From Phycisphaerales bacterium (lineage in GTDB: Bacteria > Planctomycetota > Phycisphaerae > Phycisphaerales > UBA1924), in NCBI GenBank assembly GCA_011053195.1, contig DRKT01000157.1, positions 1 to 32,923 of the forward strand: 32,923 nt of DNA. The letters run 5' to 3'. Position numbers and translations under genes: made by a program. The notes beneath the pieces were generated by a model, which saw only the letters and a program-made list of their open reading frames with translations, made no database searches and was not told where the DNA came from. Below, piece by piece: positions 17,541 through 25,980 of the stretch. The first letter of the stretch is position 1. Each line of letters starts with the position of its first letter.

Positions 17541-18976
17541 TGAGCAGTGTGCCTCAACCAGAACAGGATTCGCCCGGCGCGGTGCTGCAACCGGCCGAAA
17601 CAAGGCTCTGGGGCTTCGGCCTCATGGAGTTGCACGATCGGTACTGGGCGAGCCGGGGATTTCAGATCGTTCGCCCGGGCGGGCCGGCACCGGACCCGGA
17701 TGGGCCTGAGCTGTTTGTGCTTCTGGATGAGAACCTGTTTGTCGGGTTCGGTGTGAGGCACATCCTTCGGACGATGGCGTGGATGCAGCCCAAGGCGATC
17801 CGCGTGCGTCTGGTGGAAACGGAGCACTCGCCTTACCGCGAGCGCGTGCTGAGTGATGATGAGGGTCGGTTTCTTCGTTTCGAGCGTCAGTACAACGCGA
17901 AGGAGCTGCACTCGGCGCAGCTCTGGGTGACACCGAAGCTGAAGTATGCCGAGCTGTGGAACAGGTCGGCGTCGGGCAAGGCGGGTTCGCGTGTGCTTGT
18001 CGATCGGATCGACAAGGATGACCGGATCGCCAAGCGGATTCCGGGGCGGATTTTCCAGGATGATGCAGCGGGTTCGGAGGCCTTTCGTCGCTGGCTTTTG
18101 CATGCGTGGGCGTCTCCGAATCTGGTGGTTCAGGGGATCTACCAGCCGTCGCCGGGGGTGTGGCTGCACGAGACGTGCCGGGTGGACCCGACGGTTCGGA
18201 TCATCGGGCCGGTGTGGCTCGGCGCGGGTCACACGATCGGCAGCGGCGAGACCATCGTCGGGCCCGCGATCGTGCCCGATGCGGCGAGGATGCTGACCAC
18301 GCCCGCGGACATCGACTGGTACACGGTGACGCATTCGTCGTGGAGGCTGATCCCGACGCTGAAGCGTCGACCGATGCGTGCGATCTCCAAGCGTGCATTC
18401 GACATCGTGGTGGCGTTGATGGCGTTGGCCGTGACGCTGCCTTTTTATCCGATCATCATCGCCTTGATTCTGCTGGAAGATGGGCGACCGATCTTCTTCA
18501 CGCACCGGCGTCAGCGGTACAACGGCAAGACGTTCCCGTGCATCAAGTTCCGGTCGATGCGGCGCGATGCGGAGGAGATCAAGGCCAAACTGATGGCGGA
18601 GAATCTGTCGGATGGTCCGCAGTTCTTCATGGGCGAGGACAATGACCCTCGGATTCTGCGTGTTGGTCGGCCGATGCGGAAGCTGAAGATCGACGAGTTG
18701 CCGCAGTTTTTCAACGTGCTGGTGGGACACATGTCGATCGTCGGGCCGAGGCCGAGCCCGGACCGCGAGAACCAGTATTGCCCGGCTTGGCGCGAGGCCA
18801 GGCTGAGCGTCCGCCCGGGGATCACCGGGCTTTGGCAAGTGAAAAGCGAACGCGAGCCACAGACGGACTTCCAGGAATGGATCCGGTACGACCTTGAGTA
18901 TGTCCAGAACAATACATGGAGGCTTGACCTCTGGATCATGCTTGAAACGGCGAAAAAGATTCTGTTCCGATCCTGA
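17537..18976 (+). CDS. Priming sugar transferase (PHPT) fused to an N-terminal nucleotidyltransferase/LbH-like half
   Basis: GTG 17537 (overlapping the previous TGA) and ATG 17540 are equally possible starts. The C-terminal 200 residues (about 280-479) form a bacterial sugar transferase: a membrane hairpin (288-312), KFRSMRRDAEE (337-347), KIDELPQFFNVL and MSIVGPRP. This is the monotopic phosphoglycosyl transferase fold that loads the first sugar phosphate onto undecaprenyl phosphate. The N-terminal 280 residues are unusual. They lack the CoA-binding-like domain and four helices of WbaP/WcaJ. Instead an alpha/beta region is followed by hexapeptide-like rungs (TVRIIGPVWLGAGHTIGSG, 219-237), as in the tails of NDP-sugar pyrophosphorylases. 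Whether this half is active or regulatory is unknown. Confidence 0.92.
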   Translation: MMSSVPQPEQDSPGAVLQPAETRLWGFGLMELHDRYWASRGFQIVRPGGPAPDPDGPELFVLLDENLFVGFGVRHILRTMAWMQPKAIRVRLVETEHSPYRERVLSDDEGRFLRFERQYNAKELHSAQLWVTPKLKYAELWNRSASGKAGSRVLVDRIDKDDRIAKRIPGRIFQDDAAGSEAFRRWLLHAWASPNLVVQGIYQPSPGVWLHETCRVDPTVRIIGPVWLGAGHTIGSGETIVGPAIVPDAARMLTTPADIDWYTVTHSSWRLIPTLKRRPMRAISKRAFDIVVALMALAVTLPFYPIIIALILLEDGRPIFFTHRRQRYNGKTFPCIKFRSMRRDAEEIKAKLMAENLSDGPQFFMGEDNDPRILRVGRPMRKLKIDELPQFFNVLVGHMSIVGPRPSPDRENQYCPAWREARLSVRPGITGLWQVKSEREPQTDFQEWIRYDLEYVQNNTWRLDLWIMLETAKKILFRS

Positions 18977-18995
18977 CAGTCATGGATAGACACCA

Positions 18996-21900
18996 ATGAG
19001 ATCACACAAACAACGTGTTCTGAAACGTTTGGCGATCCTGGGCACACTTGCAGCAGTGGTGCTGGCGGTCGGGCTGGTGCTTGTGGTCGCCAACACACTC
19101 CAGAAGCAGCGGATGCTGACCGATGCGCGGAATACCGGCCTCGCGGCATACGATGCTGGAGAGTATGACATCGCGGTCGAGAAGCTCGGATATGTCCATT
19201 CCCGGCAGAGTGATGACCCGGAGATTGCATACAAGCTCGCCGACGCGAGCCGACACGTGCCGAGACCGAATCGCGAGCATCTCCGTTCGGCTGTTCTGCT
19301 GGCGCGTCAGGCATCGAGCCTGGCCCCCACCGATCCCAAGCCGATCGAGCTGGAACTCGAGCTCAATGAGATGCTGAATCAACAGACGGAGCGATTGTCG
19401 GCGGCCGATCGTCTCCTGGCATTGGACCCCAACAATGAGGCCGCCCTGACGGCCAAGGCCAAAGCACTCTCGGCGCTCGGCCGGACGGACGAAGCGCTCG
19501 AAGTGGCCCGAGATTTGGCCGAGTTGATGCCTGACAATTCTGATGCGCACCGGCTCGTGATCGCGCTGCTGGCCAGCGAAGACGAAGCGGTCGGAAAGAC
19601 GCAGATCAGGGACTACATCAAAGAACTGGCCAAGATGCATCCGGTTGATCCGGACTTCACCATCCTGCGCATCCACGCAGCGGCTCTGATCGGTGATGTC
19701 GAACACGCCCGAACAATCGCCGACACGCTGAAAGATGCCCAGTTCGACGCGGAGAACCTGACCGAGGCGGTGCGGGCGCTCGATCTGCTCGGGATGCGCA
19801 GTGACGCCGATGATCTGCTGGATCGGTACGGTCAGGACCCGGAAATGTCGAAAGCGACGGCGGTGCTTGCCGTGCGTCGATTGTTCATGCGTGGTCGGCC
19901 GTCAGAGGCGAAACAGGTCGCGGAGAGGGCTTTGGAAGCCGATGGCACACCGGATCCGGAACTGATCCCGTGGGCGCTGGCCTGCGGTATTGATCTGGAC
20001 CAAGCAACGATTGAATCGGTGATCTCGGCTTCGGGTGAAGAATCGGCGTACTACAAAGCGATCGTGGATGGGTTTGATGCTCTGGAATCGGGTGATGCGG
20101 CATCGGCCAGAGAGATCTTTCGCATGGCGCTCGCGGCGAGGCACAACGACCCGCTCGCGGGGGCGCTGTTGGCCGATGCGCACGACCGCCTGGGCGCGTG
20201 GAATGACGCGGCTCGAGAGCGTCAGATGGTGCTTCGCGCCGCGCCGGAGTTCACGACGGTTCGTCTTGCCTATATCGAGTCGCTCCTTGACCGCCACAAG
20301 CCGGTGGAAGCCGATGCGGTGGTTCGTGAGGGGTTGAACCTTGATCCGAGCAATGGCGCGCTGCTTCTGGCTCATGTGCTTGCCGTCGCGGACATGACGT
20401 CGACGGGCCAGGCCCAGCCGGAGGAGATCCGCGGGGCGATCCGGGTGTGCCGGGCGCTCGAAGACGGGACCGATGGCGTGACACCGGCAACGATTCCTCT
20501 GGCGCGGCTGCTCGTGGCCTCCGGCTCCGATATCGAGGCGCGGCACACAATCGGCCGCTTACTTGATGCCGATCCCGACGCGCTTGATGTGCGACAACTC
20601 CTGGCACTTGGATCGCTGATGAAGCTGTACCAGTTTGAAGGCGAGGAGGGGATTGAATCCATTATTGACCGGTCATCGAATCTTGATCCGTATGTACTTC
20701 TTGAGCGTGCGACGGCATTGGCCGACGCGGGAGATTCGGAGGCCGGGCTGGCACTGATTGACGGGCGATTGGAGGCTGCCAAAGCCGCATCGGATGCCCA
20801 TGTGACCCAACTTGAGATGGCCCGCGCGGCGTATCTTGACCGGATTGCCGATCCCGACGCCATCGAGGCGATTCGCGCGCTGGCCGATCGCTATCCGGAT
20901 ACACCTTCGATCCAGGTGCTGGTGCTCGAATCGCGGTCGGCGTGGTCGGACCGGGAGCTGATCTCTCGCGCGGTGGCCAAGCTTCGCCAGGCGACGGGGG
21001 ATGATTCGACCGCGTGGCGCATCCATGAGGCCCGACGTCGGTTGACATTCGACCCAACCGAGCAGAGCGCCGCGAGTGTCGTGACGCTGTTGGACCCGAT
21101 CGTGTCATCACCCATGGCGGACCCGATGGCCAACCTGGTGCTGGCGGACGCGATGAGCGTTCTCGGCGATAGCGAGGCGGCAGCGGACAACCTCACACGC
21201 GCCATCGATGGGGGAATGAATAATCCCGGCTTAATCCTTCGCCTGATCGCCATTCGACAGGCACAGGGCGACATCGATGCAGCACGACGTCGGGCGATCT
21301 CACTGGCAGGAGTCGAGCCGGTGAGCGCCCAGACGCGGCGCGAACGTGTCGCAGCCATGGAACGGCTTGGACTCTTTGAACAGGCGCGTCCCGACGCTGA
21401 CATCCTCGCGCAGTCGGATGATCCGCGGGACCTGCTCGTGTCGGCACGGATCGCGGGCCGGCTTGGGGATACACAAGCGGTCAACGATCGGCTCGATCGT
21501 TTGTTGGATTCGGAAGCGATCCCTGAGGCGGTACTCGGGCCGGCACTGCAGGCGCTGGCGGAAGCGGGTCGGACGCGTGATGCCTACGCGCTGCTCGAGA
21601 GGATGCGAACCGATCCACCTTCGACGGCATTCACACTCGCCGAGGTCGCCTTGATGCTGCAGACCGGACGGACAGAAGATGCCGTCGGGCTGCTGAAAGA
21701 TCGGTACGAGAACAATCCGAATACCACACTGGCAGCGGCCAGGGTCCGGCTTCTGGCGAGGCTCGGTCGGGCAGACGAGGCGAGCGCGGTTTGCAACGCG
21801 GCGCTCGCGTCGGCGCCCGAGAACTCGGAATTGCAGCTGCTGCGAGATGCGATCTCGCTGGTGGAGGCGCCGAGCGGGGCCAATCTTGCCTCCGGACAGA

Positions 21901-23165
21901 CGGATGCCGCCCGGCGGGTGATCGATGCAATCCGACAGCATGCAATCGAAAGCAACGACCCGGATGCGCTGATCGCACGGCTGCGCGAGGTGACGAATGA
22001 TTCGCCGACGTACTTTCCGGCGTGGTCGGTGCTGACAACGCAGCTCCAGAAGGCGGGCCGAATCGAAGAAGCGGCGGAAACGGCGCAGACGGCGATGCGA
22101 CTCCTGCCGGGCGATCCCAGACCGGCGAGATTGGCGGTCGATGCGCTGCTCCTGCAGGGCGAGCCCCGGCTGGCGCTGGCGGTCGCGGTCGAGTGGAGCC
22201 GGCGCTCGCGACCCGAGTCGTACGAGGCGGACACGACCATCGCAGCCCTGCAGACTCGGCTCGGCAACTATCAAAATGCGGTACGGGCACTGGAGCCGTG
22301 GACCGACAGAATCAGCTCCGACCCCGATGCGACGCCGATCCTGGTCCGGCTTCTGGCAACACTTCGAATCATGCAAGGGCTCGAAGATCAGGCGTGGGCT
22401 CAGCTCAAACAACGGATCGAACATGACGAAAGATGGAAATCCCATGCGATCGAGGTGGCCCGCGATCTGCTGAACCGCGAGGGTTCGCCCGAATCGGCCG
22501 CCGCGTGGCTGGACCGTGTCGAGGCAACGCGGTCGCTTGACAGCGAGGACACACTCCGGATGGCCCAGGCTCGGCTTGACATCGCTTCCAAGACGGGGAG
22601 CGAATCGGACGCCTTGGCTGTGATCGAAACGCTGGATCGGCTCGAGGCCATGCCAGACAGGCCTGTCTCGCTGGAACGTGGAGCAGGTCTGCTCCGGATC
22701 GCCGGTGAGCGACTTTTGGGCCGTGAAGACGCGGCAGCGAGACACGCAGCCGAGCTTGCCAATGCGTACCCCGACGACCCGATCGTGCTGGGCATGCAGG
22801 CCTTGACGATTATCGAAGCGGGCGGTGACAATCAGGCGGCACTCAAGGCTGCGAAAAAGGCTGTCACACTGGCAGAATCCGGTTCTGACGATCGCTTCAC
22901 GCTCACCAACGCCCTGGATGCGCTGGGCCGGGCACAGCTGGCACTGGGGCATCCAGACGAGGCGGAGAAGGCCTTTCGGCGGATTCTCGGACTTCAGATC
23001 GGGTCGGTATCGGGGAGGCTTGGTTTGGCCGAGGCCCTGCATGCTGCAGGCAAGCTCCGGGAGGCCAAGCGGATCGCCAATGATCCGACCCTGATCGGTG
23101 AGATCGAGGCAGTGCCGACCCTTCGTGGTCGGTTTGAGCACCTCCGGGCCGAGCTCGATCGCTGA
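18996..23165 (+). CDS. Giant TPR-repeat protein, membrane anchored, exosortase/EPS system associated
   Basis: This 1389-residue protein has one N-terminal membrane anchor (about 12-32) after a basic start (MRSHKQRVLKR). Helix-turn-helix repeats of TPR type then run over nearly its whole length, for example NTGLAAYDAGEYDIAVEKLG, and AHDRLGAWNDAARERQMVLR further on. TPR arrays bind protein partners. TPR proteins such as PrsT commonly sit in PEP-CTERM/exopolysaccharide loci, though usually shorter. It probably works in the periplasm as a scaffold for polymer assembly or export. It follows the sugar transferase by 19 bp and is the last gene of the plus operon. No lipobox is seen. Confidence 0.88.
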   Translation: MRSHKQRVLKRLAILGTLAAVVLAVGLVLVVANTLQKQRMLTDARNTGLAAYDAGEYDIAVEKLGYVHSRQSDDPEIAYKLADASRHVPRPNREHLRSAVLLARQASSLAPTDPKPIELELELNEMLNQQTERLSAADRLLALDPNNEAALTAKAKALSALGRTDEALEVARDLAELMPDNSDAHRLVIALLASEDEAVGKTQIRDYIKELAKMHPVDPDFTILRIHAAALIGDVEHARTIADTLKDAQFDAENLTEAVRALDLLGMRSDADDLLDRYGQDPEMSKATAVLAVRRLFMRGRPSEAKQVAERALEADGTPDPELIPWALACGIDLDQATIESVISASGEESAYYKAIVDGFDALESGDAASAREIFRMALAARHNDPLAGALLADAHDRLGAWNDAARERQMVLRAAPEFTTVRLAYIESLLDRHKPVEADAVVREGLNLDPSNGALLLAHVLAVADMTSTGQAQPEEIRGAIRVCRALEDGTDGVTPATIPLARLLVASGSDIEARHTIGRLLDADPDALDVRQLLALGSLMKLYQFEGEEGIESIIDRSSNLDPYVLLERATALADAGDSEAGLALIDGRLEAAKAASDAHVTQLEMARAAYLDRIADPDAIEAIRALADRYPDTPSIQVLVLESRSAWSDRELISRAVAKLRQATGDDSTAWRIHEARRRLTFDPTEQSAASVVTLLDPIVSSPMADPMANLVLADAMSVLGDSEAAADNLTRAIDGGMNNPGLILRLIAIRQAQGDIDAARRRAISLAGVEPVSAQTRRERVAAMERLGLFEQARPDADILAQSDDPRDLLVSARIAGRLGDTQAVNDRLDRLLDSEAIPEAVLGPALQALAEAGRTRDAYALLERMRTDPPSTAFTLAEVALMLQTGRTEDAVGLLKDRYENNPNTTLAAARVRLLARLGRADEASAVCNAALASAPENSELQLLRDAISLVEAPSGANLASGQTDAARRVIDAIRQHAIESNDPDALIARLREVTNDSPTYFPAWSVLTTQLQKAGRIEEAAETAQTAMRLLPGDPRPARLAVDALLLQGEPRLALAVAVEWSRRSRPESYEADTTIAALQTRLGNYQNAVRALEPWTDRISSDPDATPILVRLLATLRIMQGLEDQAWAQLKQRIEHDERWKSHAIEVARDLLNREGSPESAAAWLDRVEATRSLDSEDTLRMAQARLDIASKTGSESDALAVIETLDRLEAMPDRPVSLERGAGLLRIAGERLLGREDAAARHAAELANAYPDDPIVLGMQALTIIEAGGDNQAALKAAKKAVTLAESGSDDRFTLTNALDALGRAQLALGHPDEAEKAFRRILGLQIGSVSGRLGLAEALHAAGKLREAKRIANDPTLIGEIEAVPTLRGRFEHLRAELDR

Positions 23166-23475
23166 CACGCGCTTCCCGTGGCAGCCGTTCTTTTTGCGCT
23201 CGGTCGGGGCCATTTTTTCCCCGGAGTGAGTGAATTTTTTTCCCTTTGGTACCGAGAATCCCCCACTTTCGGCTGTCATCCGATCGGCAAAACGTCCGAA
23301 TACCTATTTTCACTCTGAATGTAGGCTTCATGGACTTGACCCACTCCCCCAATGCGGGCATGATGTGGGTAAGTATCGCTTAGACAGTCAATTGCGGCTG
23401 AAACGGGTTGCCCGTAGTATGTGGTTACGAGAAACGTTTCCGCCCGATAAGTCAAAGAGAAGTAGAGGATCAGTC
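23166..23475 (+). other. Intergenic region upstream of the exosortase-substrate array
   Basis: This 310-bp gap holds no supported gene. Near its start a weak hairpin CGGGG-N9-CCCCG (23205-23223) is followed after 13 nt by a run of seven T (23234-23240 region), possibly ending the TPR transcript. The second half contains a candidate promoter (see 23336-23364). The stretch is less GC-rich than the flanking genes. Confidence 0.45.
23336..23364 (+). promoter_or_regulatory. Candidate sigma-70-type promoter for the first DUF4114-like gene
   Basis: TTGACC (5 of 6 to consensus), a 17-bp spacer and CATGAT (4 of 6). It lies about 110 bp before ATG 23476. Planctomycete promoter consensus is not well defined, so this is a pattern match only. 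Confidence 0.35.
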
Positions 23476-24225
23476 ATGGACGCGACCAGATTCACCGTAC
23501 TCACGGCATTGGCTCTTGCAGCCGGTACCACCGCCGCTCAAAGCCTCACGGTTGTCAATCAGCCTTGGCCGGGCGAGAGCACCCACGCCCAGATGCTTGC
23601 TGAGGCCTTCGGGGGTTCGTTCAGCTCGATGGGGCAGGTCACTGGTGTCAATGCCAAGGCCGGTCAGTCGAACTTGGTAGACATCGGCTACACCAACGGC
23701 TCATACACCTTCACTCGTGTCGCCGACATGGGTGGCTCGGCTGGCAATGTCAGCCTGAAGAACCTGATGGGCGGCGGCGACGACGACATGTGGCGCGATG
23801 GCTCATACCGCGCCACTTCGCTCGGCGGCTACTCGTCGCTCTCACATGAGTTCGGCTACATCGGCGCCAACGGCGAATACCACACGATCGTTGCCGAGGG
23901 TGTTTCGGCCCTCGAAAATTCGATTCACCCCAATGAAGATTTCACATGGGCGATCCGCACGAGCAACGGCCGCGAGTACAACTCCAACGAGATGCTCAAC
24001 GGCAGCGGTGCCGACCACATGGTCACATACGCGATGTATGACGATTCGAACACACTCATCGGCGCAGTGCTCTTCTTTGAAGACTGGGCCGGGGGCAACA
24101 GCGACTACGACTACAACGACTACGCGGTCATGCTGACACTCGCCCCGACGCCTCAGGCGGCACTGCTTGGGCTGCTCGGGCTCGGCGGTGTTGCAGCGGG
24201 TCGCAGACGCCGGACCATCGCCTGA
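23476..24225 (+). CDS. Secreted DUF4114-like protein with PTPQ/RRRR sorting tail (array member 1)
   Basis: The start at 23476 has AGAGGA 7 nt upstream and begins a signal peptide (residues 1-21, ending TTAAQ). The 249-residue product has an N-terminal STHAQMLAEAFGGSF block, then TNGSYTF, and then a DUF4114-like core: FTWAIRT and VLFFEDWAGGNSDYDYNDYAVM with acidic residues that may bind calcium. The tail (about 223-249) is APTPQ, a 15-residue hydrophobic stretch and RRRR, which is the three-part layout of PEP-CTERM-type signals with PTP in place of PEP. It is a likely substrate of the exosortase at 13696-14562. A strong terminator follows. Confidence 0.88.
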   Translation: MDATRFTVLTALALAAGTTAAQSLTVVNQPWPGESTHAQMLAEAFGGSFSSMGQVTGVNAKAGQSNLVDIGYTNGSYTFTRVADMGGSAGNVSLKNLMGGGDDDMWRDGSYRATSLGGYSSLSHEFGYIGANGEYHTIVAEGVSALENSIHPNEDFTWAIRTSNGREYNSNEMLNGSGADHMVTYAMYDDSNTLIGAVLFFEDWAGGNSDYDYNDYAVMLTLAPTPQAALLGLLGLGGVAAGRRRRTIA

Positions 24226-24258
24226 TTGCGACACCGGGATTCGATTGGCTTCCTCGTG

Positions 24259-24294
24259 CAGACCTCCAGTTTGGGGGTCTGTTTTTCTGTTTTT
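24259..24294 (+). terminator. Rho-independent terminator after array member 1
   Basis: A 9-bp stem CAGACCTCC/GGGGGTCTG with one G-U pair and a 5-nt loop is followed directly by TTTTTCTGTTTTT. It lies 34 nt after the stop of the preceding gene. Confidence 0.9.
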
Positions 24295-24303
24295 CCCTAT
24301 AAA

Positions 24304-24325
24304 ATCCATGCAAAGTGGATACAAT
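24304..24325 (+). promoter_or_regulatory. Inverted repeat overlapping a -10-like hexamer
   Basis: ATCCA (24304-24308), 7 nt, TGGAT (24316-24320), with TACAAT (5 of 6 to TATAAT) at 24320-24325. It lies about 60 bp before the next gene. No good -35 is visible. This may be a promoter with an operator, but the evidence is slight. Confidence 0.3.
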
Positions 24326-24383
24326 GCAACCGCGGACTGGTGGGGTTCGTGTATGTGATGTGTTGCAAAGAAGGGGATAAAAA

Positions 24384-25094
24384 ATGTCTCAGGTGAATAA
24401 TGTGTTCCTTGCCGGGTTGGCCGCCTCGATCGGTGCTGTCGCCGGTGCTCAGGAGGGGTATACCGTCGTGCAGTCGCCGCCGACCAATGAGGCGACCCAT
24501 GCCGAGATCCTCGCGGGCGCCCTCGGTGGGACGTTCAATGAAAACGGACTCGGGCTGTCCAACGGCACCATCTCGGCTGTTCGCAACATCGACAGTGCGG
24601 CCTTTGAAAACAATGACCAGAACTGGGCTCCCGGCACCTACAACGCCAAGATCGTCGCCCACGAATCCGCTGGTCGTTCGCTGTTCGGATTCGCAACCGG
24701 ATCCGATGGCGGCGAGGGGGATGGAGGTTTCCTTGATTTTCATGCCCTGCTCAATACGAGCGACATCGGCTCCTCTGTCACGGTACAGATCCCGGAGCAG
24801 TTCCGCTGGGCGCTCCAGCTCGGCAACAGCACCAACGGTCATGTCTACACCTCCCGTGAGTCGGACAACAACGGGCTGGACGTGATGGTGTCCTACACCA
24901 TCCGCAATGAAGCCGACAAGGTCATCGGGATGGCGCTTTTCTTCGAGGACCGGATCATCGGCAGCGATCGTGACTTCAACGATGTGGCGGTCCTGCTGAC
25001 ACTCGCGCCGACGCCTCAGTCGGCCCTGCTCGGGATGCTCGGCCTTGGCGGATTGGGTGCTGCGGCGGGTCGTCGGCGGCGACCAATCACCTGA
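24384..25094 (+). CDS. Secreted DUF4114-like protein with PTPQ/RRRR sorting tail (array member 2)
   Basis: AAGGGG precedes ATG 24384. The 236-residue protein has a short signal peptide (about 1-22, ending AVAGAQ) and is a paralogue of its neighbour. It shares THAEILAGALGGTF, SNGTI, NDQNWAPGTYNAKIVAHESA, FRWALQL, and a core ALFFEDRIIGSDRDFNDVAV typical of DUF4114. The tail (208-236) is APTPQSALLGMLGLGG, then GAAAGRRRR. It lies between two strong terminators, so it seems to be its own transcription unit. It probably acts at the cell surface or in the extracellular matrix; the binding target is unknown. Confidence 0.88.
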   Translation: MSQVNNVFLAGLAASIGAVAGAQEGYTVVQSPPTNEATHAEILAGALGGTFNENGLGLSNGTISAVRNIDSAAFENNDQNWAPGTYNAKIVAHESAGRSLFGFATGSDGGEGDGGFLDFHALLNTSDIGSSVTVQIPEQFRWALQLGNSTNGHVYTSRESDNNGLDVMVSYTIRNEADKVIGMALFFEDRIIGSDRDFNDVAVLLTLAPTPQSALLGMLGLGGLGAAAGRRRRPIT

Positions 25095-25119
25095 TTGATC
25101 CCCGACACACGCATTCTCC

Positions 25120-25157
25120 AAGCGGGACTTGAAAAAAAGTCCCGCTTTTTTCGTTTT
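25120..25157 (+). terminator. Rho-independent terminator after array member 2
   Basis: A perfect 11-bp stem AAGCGGGACTT/AAGTCCCGCTT with a 6-nt loop is followed by TTTTCGTTTT. It lies 25 nt after the stop. Confidence 0.93.
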
Positions 25158-25288
25158 CCGAGTCCGATGCACCCAATTTCCGGGTAGTTTACGCATATAC
25201 CCTTGTTCTCGGGGTATTTTGGCTCCATAGCAGGCTAGACTCAATCAGGGTGGTGCCCATTCGATGGGTACCGGATCAAGGGGATGGA

Positions 25289-25789
25289 ATGTCACACCTG
25301 GCGATCGGACTCTTTGTGTCGGCTACAACATTGTCGGTACATGCTCAACATGCCCCGAACATATTCCGAATTTCTTCAGCGTTCCGTGTCGATGCCCGGA
25401 GCATCCCTCAAGCGGCGCCCATCCCGAGCGGCACCAAACCGATGACCAAGCGTCCAGATTCCGACGGCTTGTCCGGCTCGCACGTGTTTGATCCGCTCGC
25501 CCCATATATGACCGACGATTCGCCGGCGAGTGTGGGTACTCTTGATGCCCGATATCGCTGGGCCTTGGGGGCAGATGTTGCCGGTTTTGGCCTCAACATA
25601 TCGCCCTCATTCGATGCGTTCGGGTTCTCTCTTGGAGATTCTCATTCGGTCGAGGTCTTTGATGGCGAGTTTGGGCCGGCCGTGGTGCAGATGGTGGTCG
25701 TTCCCTTGCCTCATGCAGCTCCTCCGGCTCTGGCGGCGATGCTGGTTGCCGGGTGTGCGACCCGCCCGAGACGCGTCAGGGTCGGATAA
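25289..25789 (+). CDS. Small secreted protein with divergent sorting tail (array member 3)
   Basis: The start at 25289 is chosen over 25250 because AAGGGGATGG lies just before it and a signal peptide starts there (MSHLAIGLFVSATTLSVHA). The 166-residue protein lacks the FFED...DYND core of its neighbours and is not recognised as a known family. A short YRWALGADV segment recalls the FRWAL block of the paralogues, possibly by chance. The tail (138-166) reads VPLPHAAPPALAAMLVAG, then CATRPRR. It keeps a P-x-P motif, a hydrophobic patch and basic residues, but the hydrophobic patch is interrupted by prolines and ends with a cysteine. It may be a separate type of exosortase substrate or a decaying paralogue. 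Confidence 0.65.
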   Translation: MSHLAIGLFVSATTLSVHAQHAPNIFRISSAFRVDARSIPQAAPIPSGTKPMTKRPDSDGLSGSHVFDPLAPYMTDDSPASVGTLDARYRWALGADVAGFGLNISPSFDAFGFSLGDSHSVEVFDGEFGPAVVQMVVVPLPHAAPPALAAMLVAGCATRPRRVRVG

Positions 25790-25795
25790 CTCATG

Positions 25796-25821
25796 GTTCA
25801 CGGGATCTGTGGTCCGTGAAC
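25796..25821 (+). terminator. 8-bp inverted repeat directly after array member 3
   Basis: GTTCACGG (25796-25803), a 10-nt loop, CCGTGAAC (25814-25821), beginning 7 nt after the stop codon. No T-run follows, so it may be a transcript-end structure rather than a classic intrinsic terminator. Confidence 0.4.
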
Positions 25822-25868
25822 ATCCACCCGAATGTCCTGCGTCATCCCAGCCGTAACATATTATCTAA

Positions 25869-25882
25869 ATTGAATATTCAAT
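25869..25882. promoter_or_regulatory. AT-rich 14-bp palindrome upstream of array member 4
   Basis: ATTGAATATTCAAT is a perfect palindrome within an AT-rich island (about 25854-25887) in otherwise GC-rich DNA. A TATTAT hexamer (25859-25864) lies next to it. It sits about 100 bp before ATG 25981. A dimeric regulator site or promoter element is plausible; no regulator gene is visible in the window. Confidence 0.4.
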
Positions 25883-25980
25883 CCTTTCACTCGCCTTGCT
25901 TGGCCCCTGAATGCCGTCATGTTTCGGGTGCTGGTGTATGTATGCCGGCAGGAACAGAGACGAATAGAGGGGTCCGAATC

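Noticed and set aside
17330-18838. 502-residue minus-strand open frame
   Set aside because: Shadow of the sugar transferase and the end of the Wzc-like gene; strongly Arg/His/Pro biased.
21300-23279. 659-residue minus-strand open frame
   Set aside because: Antisense to the TPR gene; its composition is that of a reverse reading of GC-rich codons.
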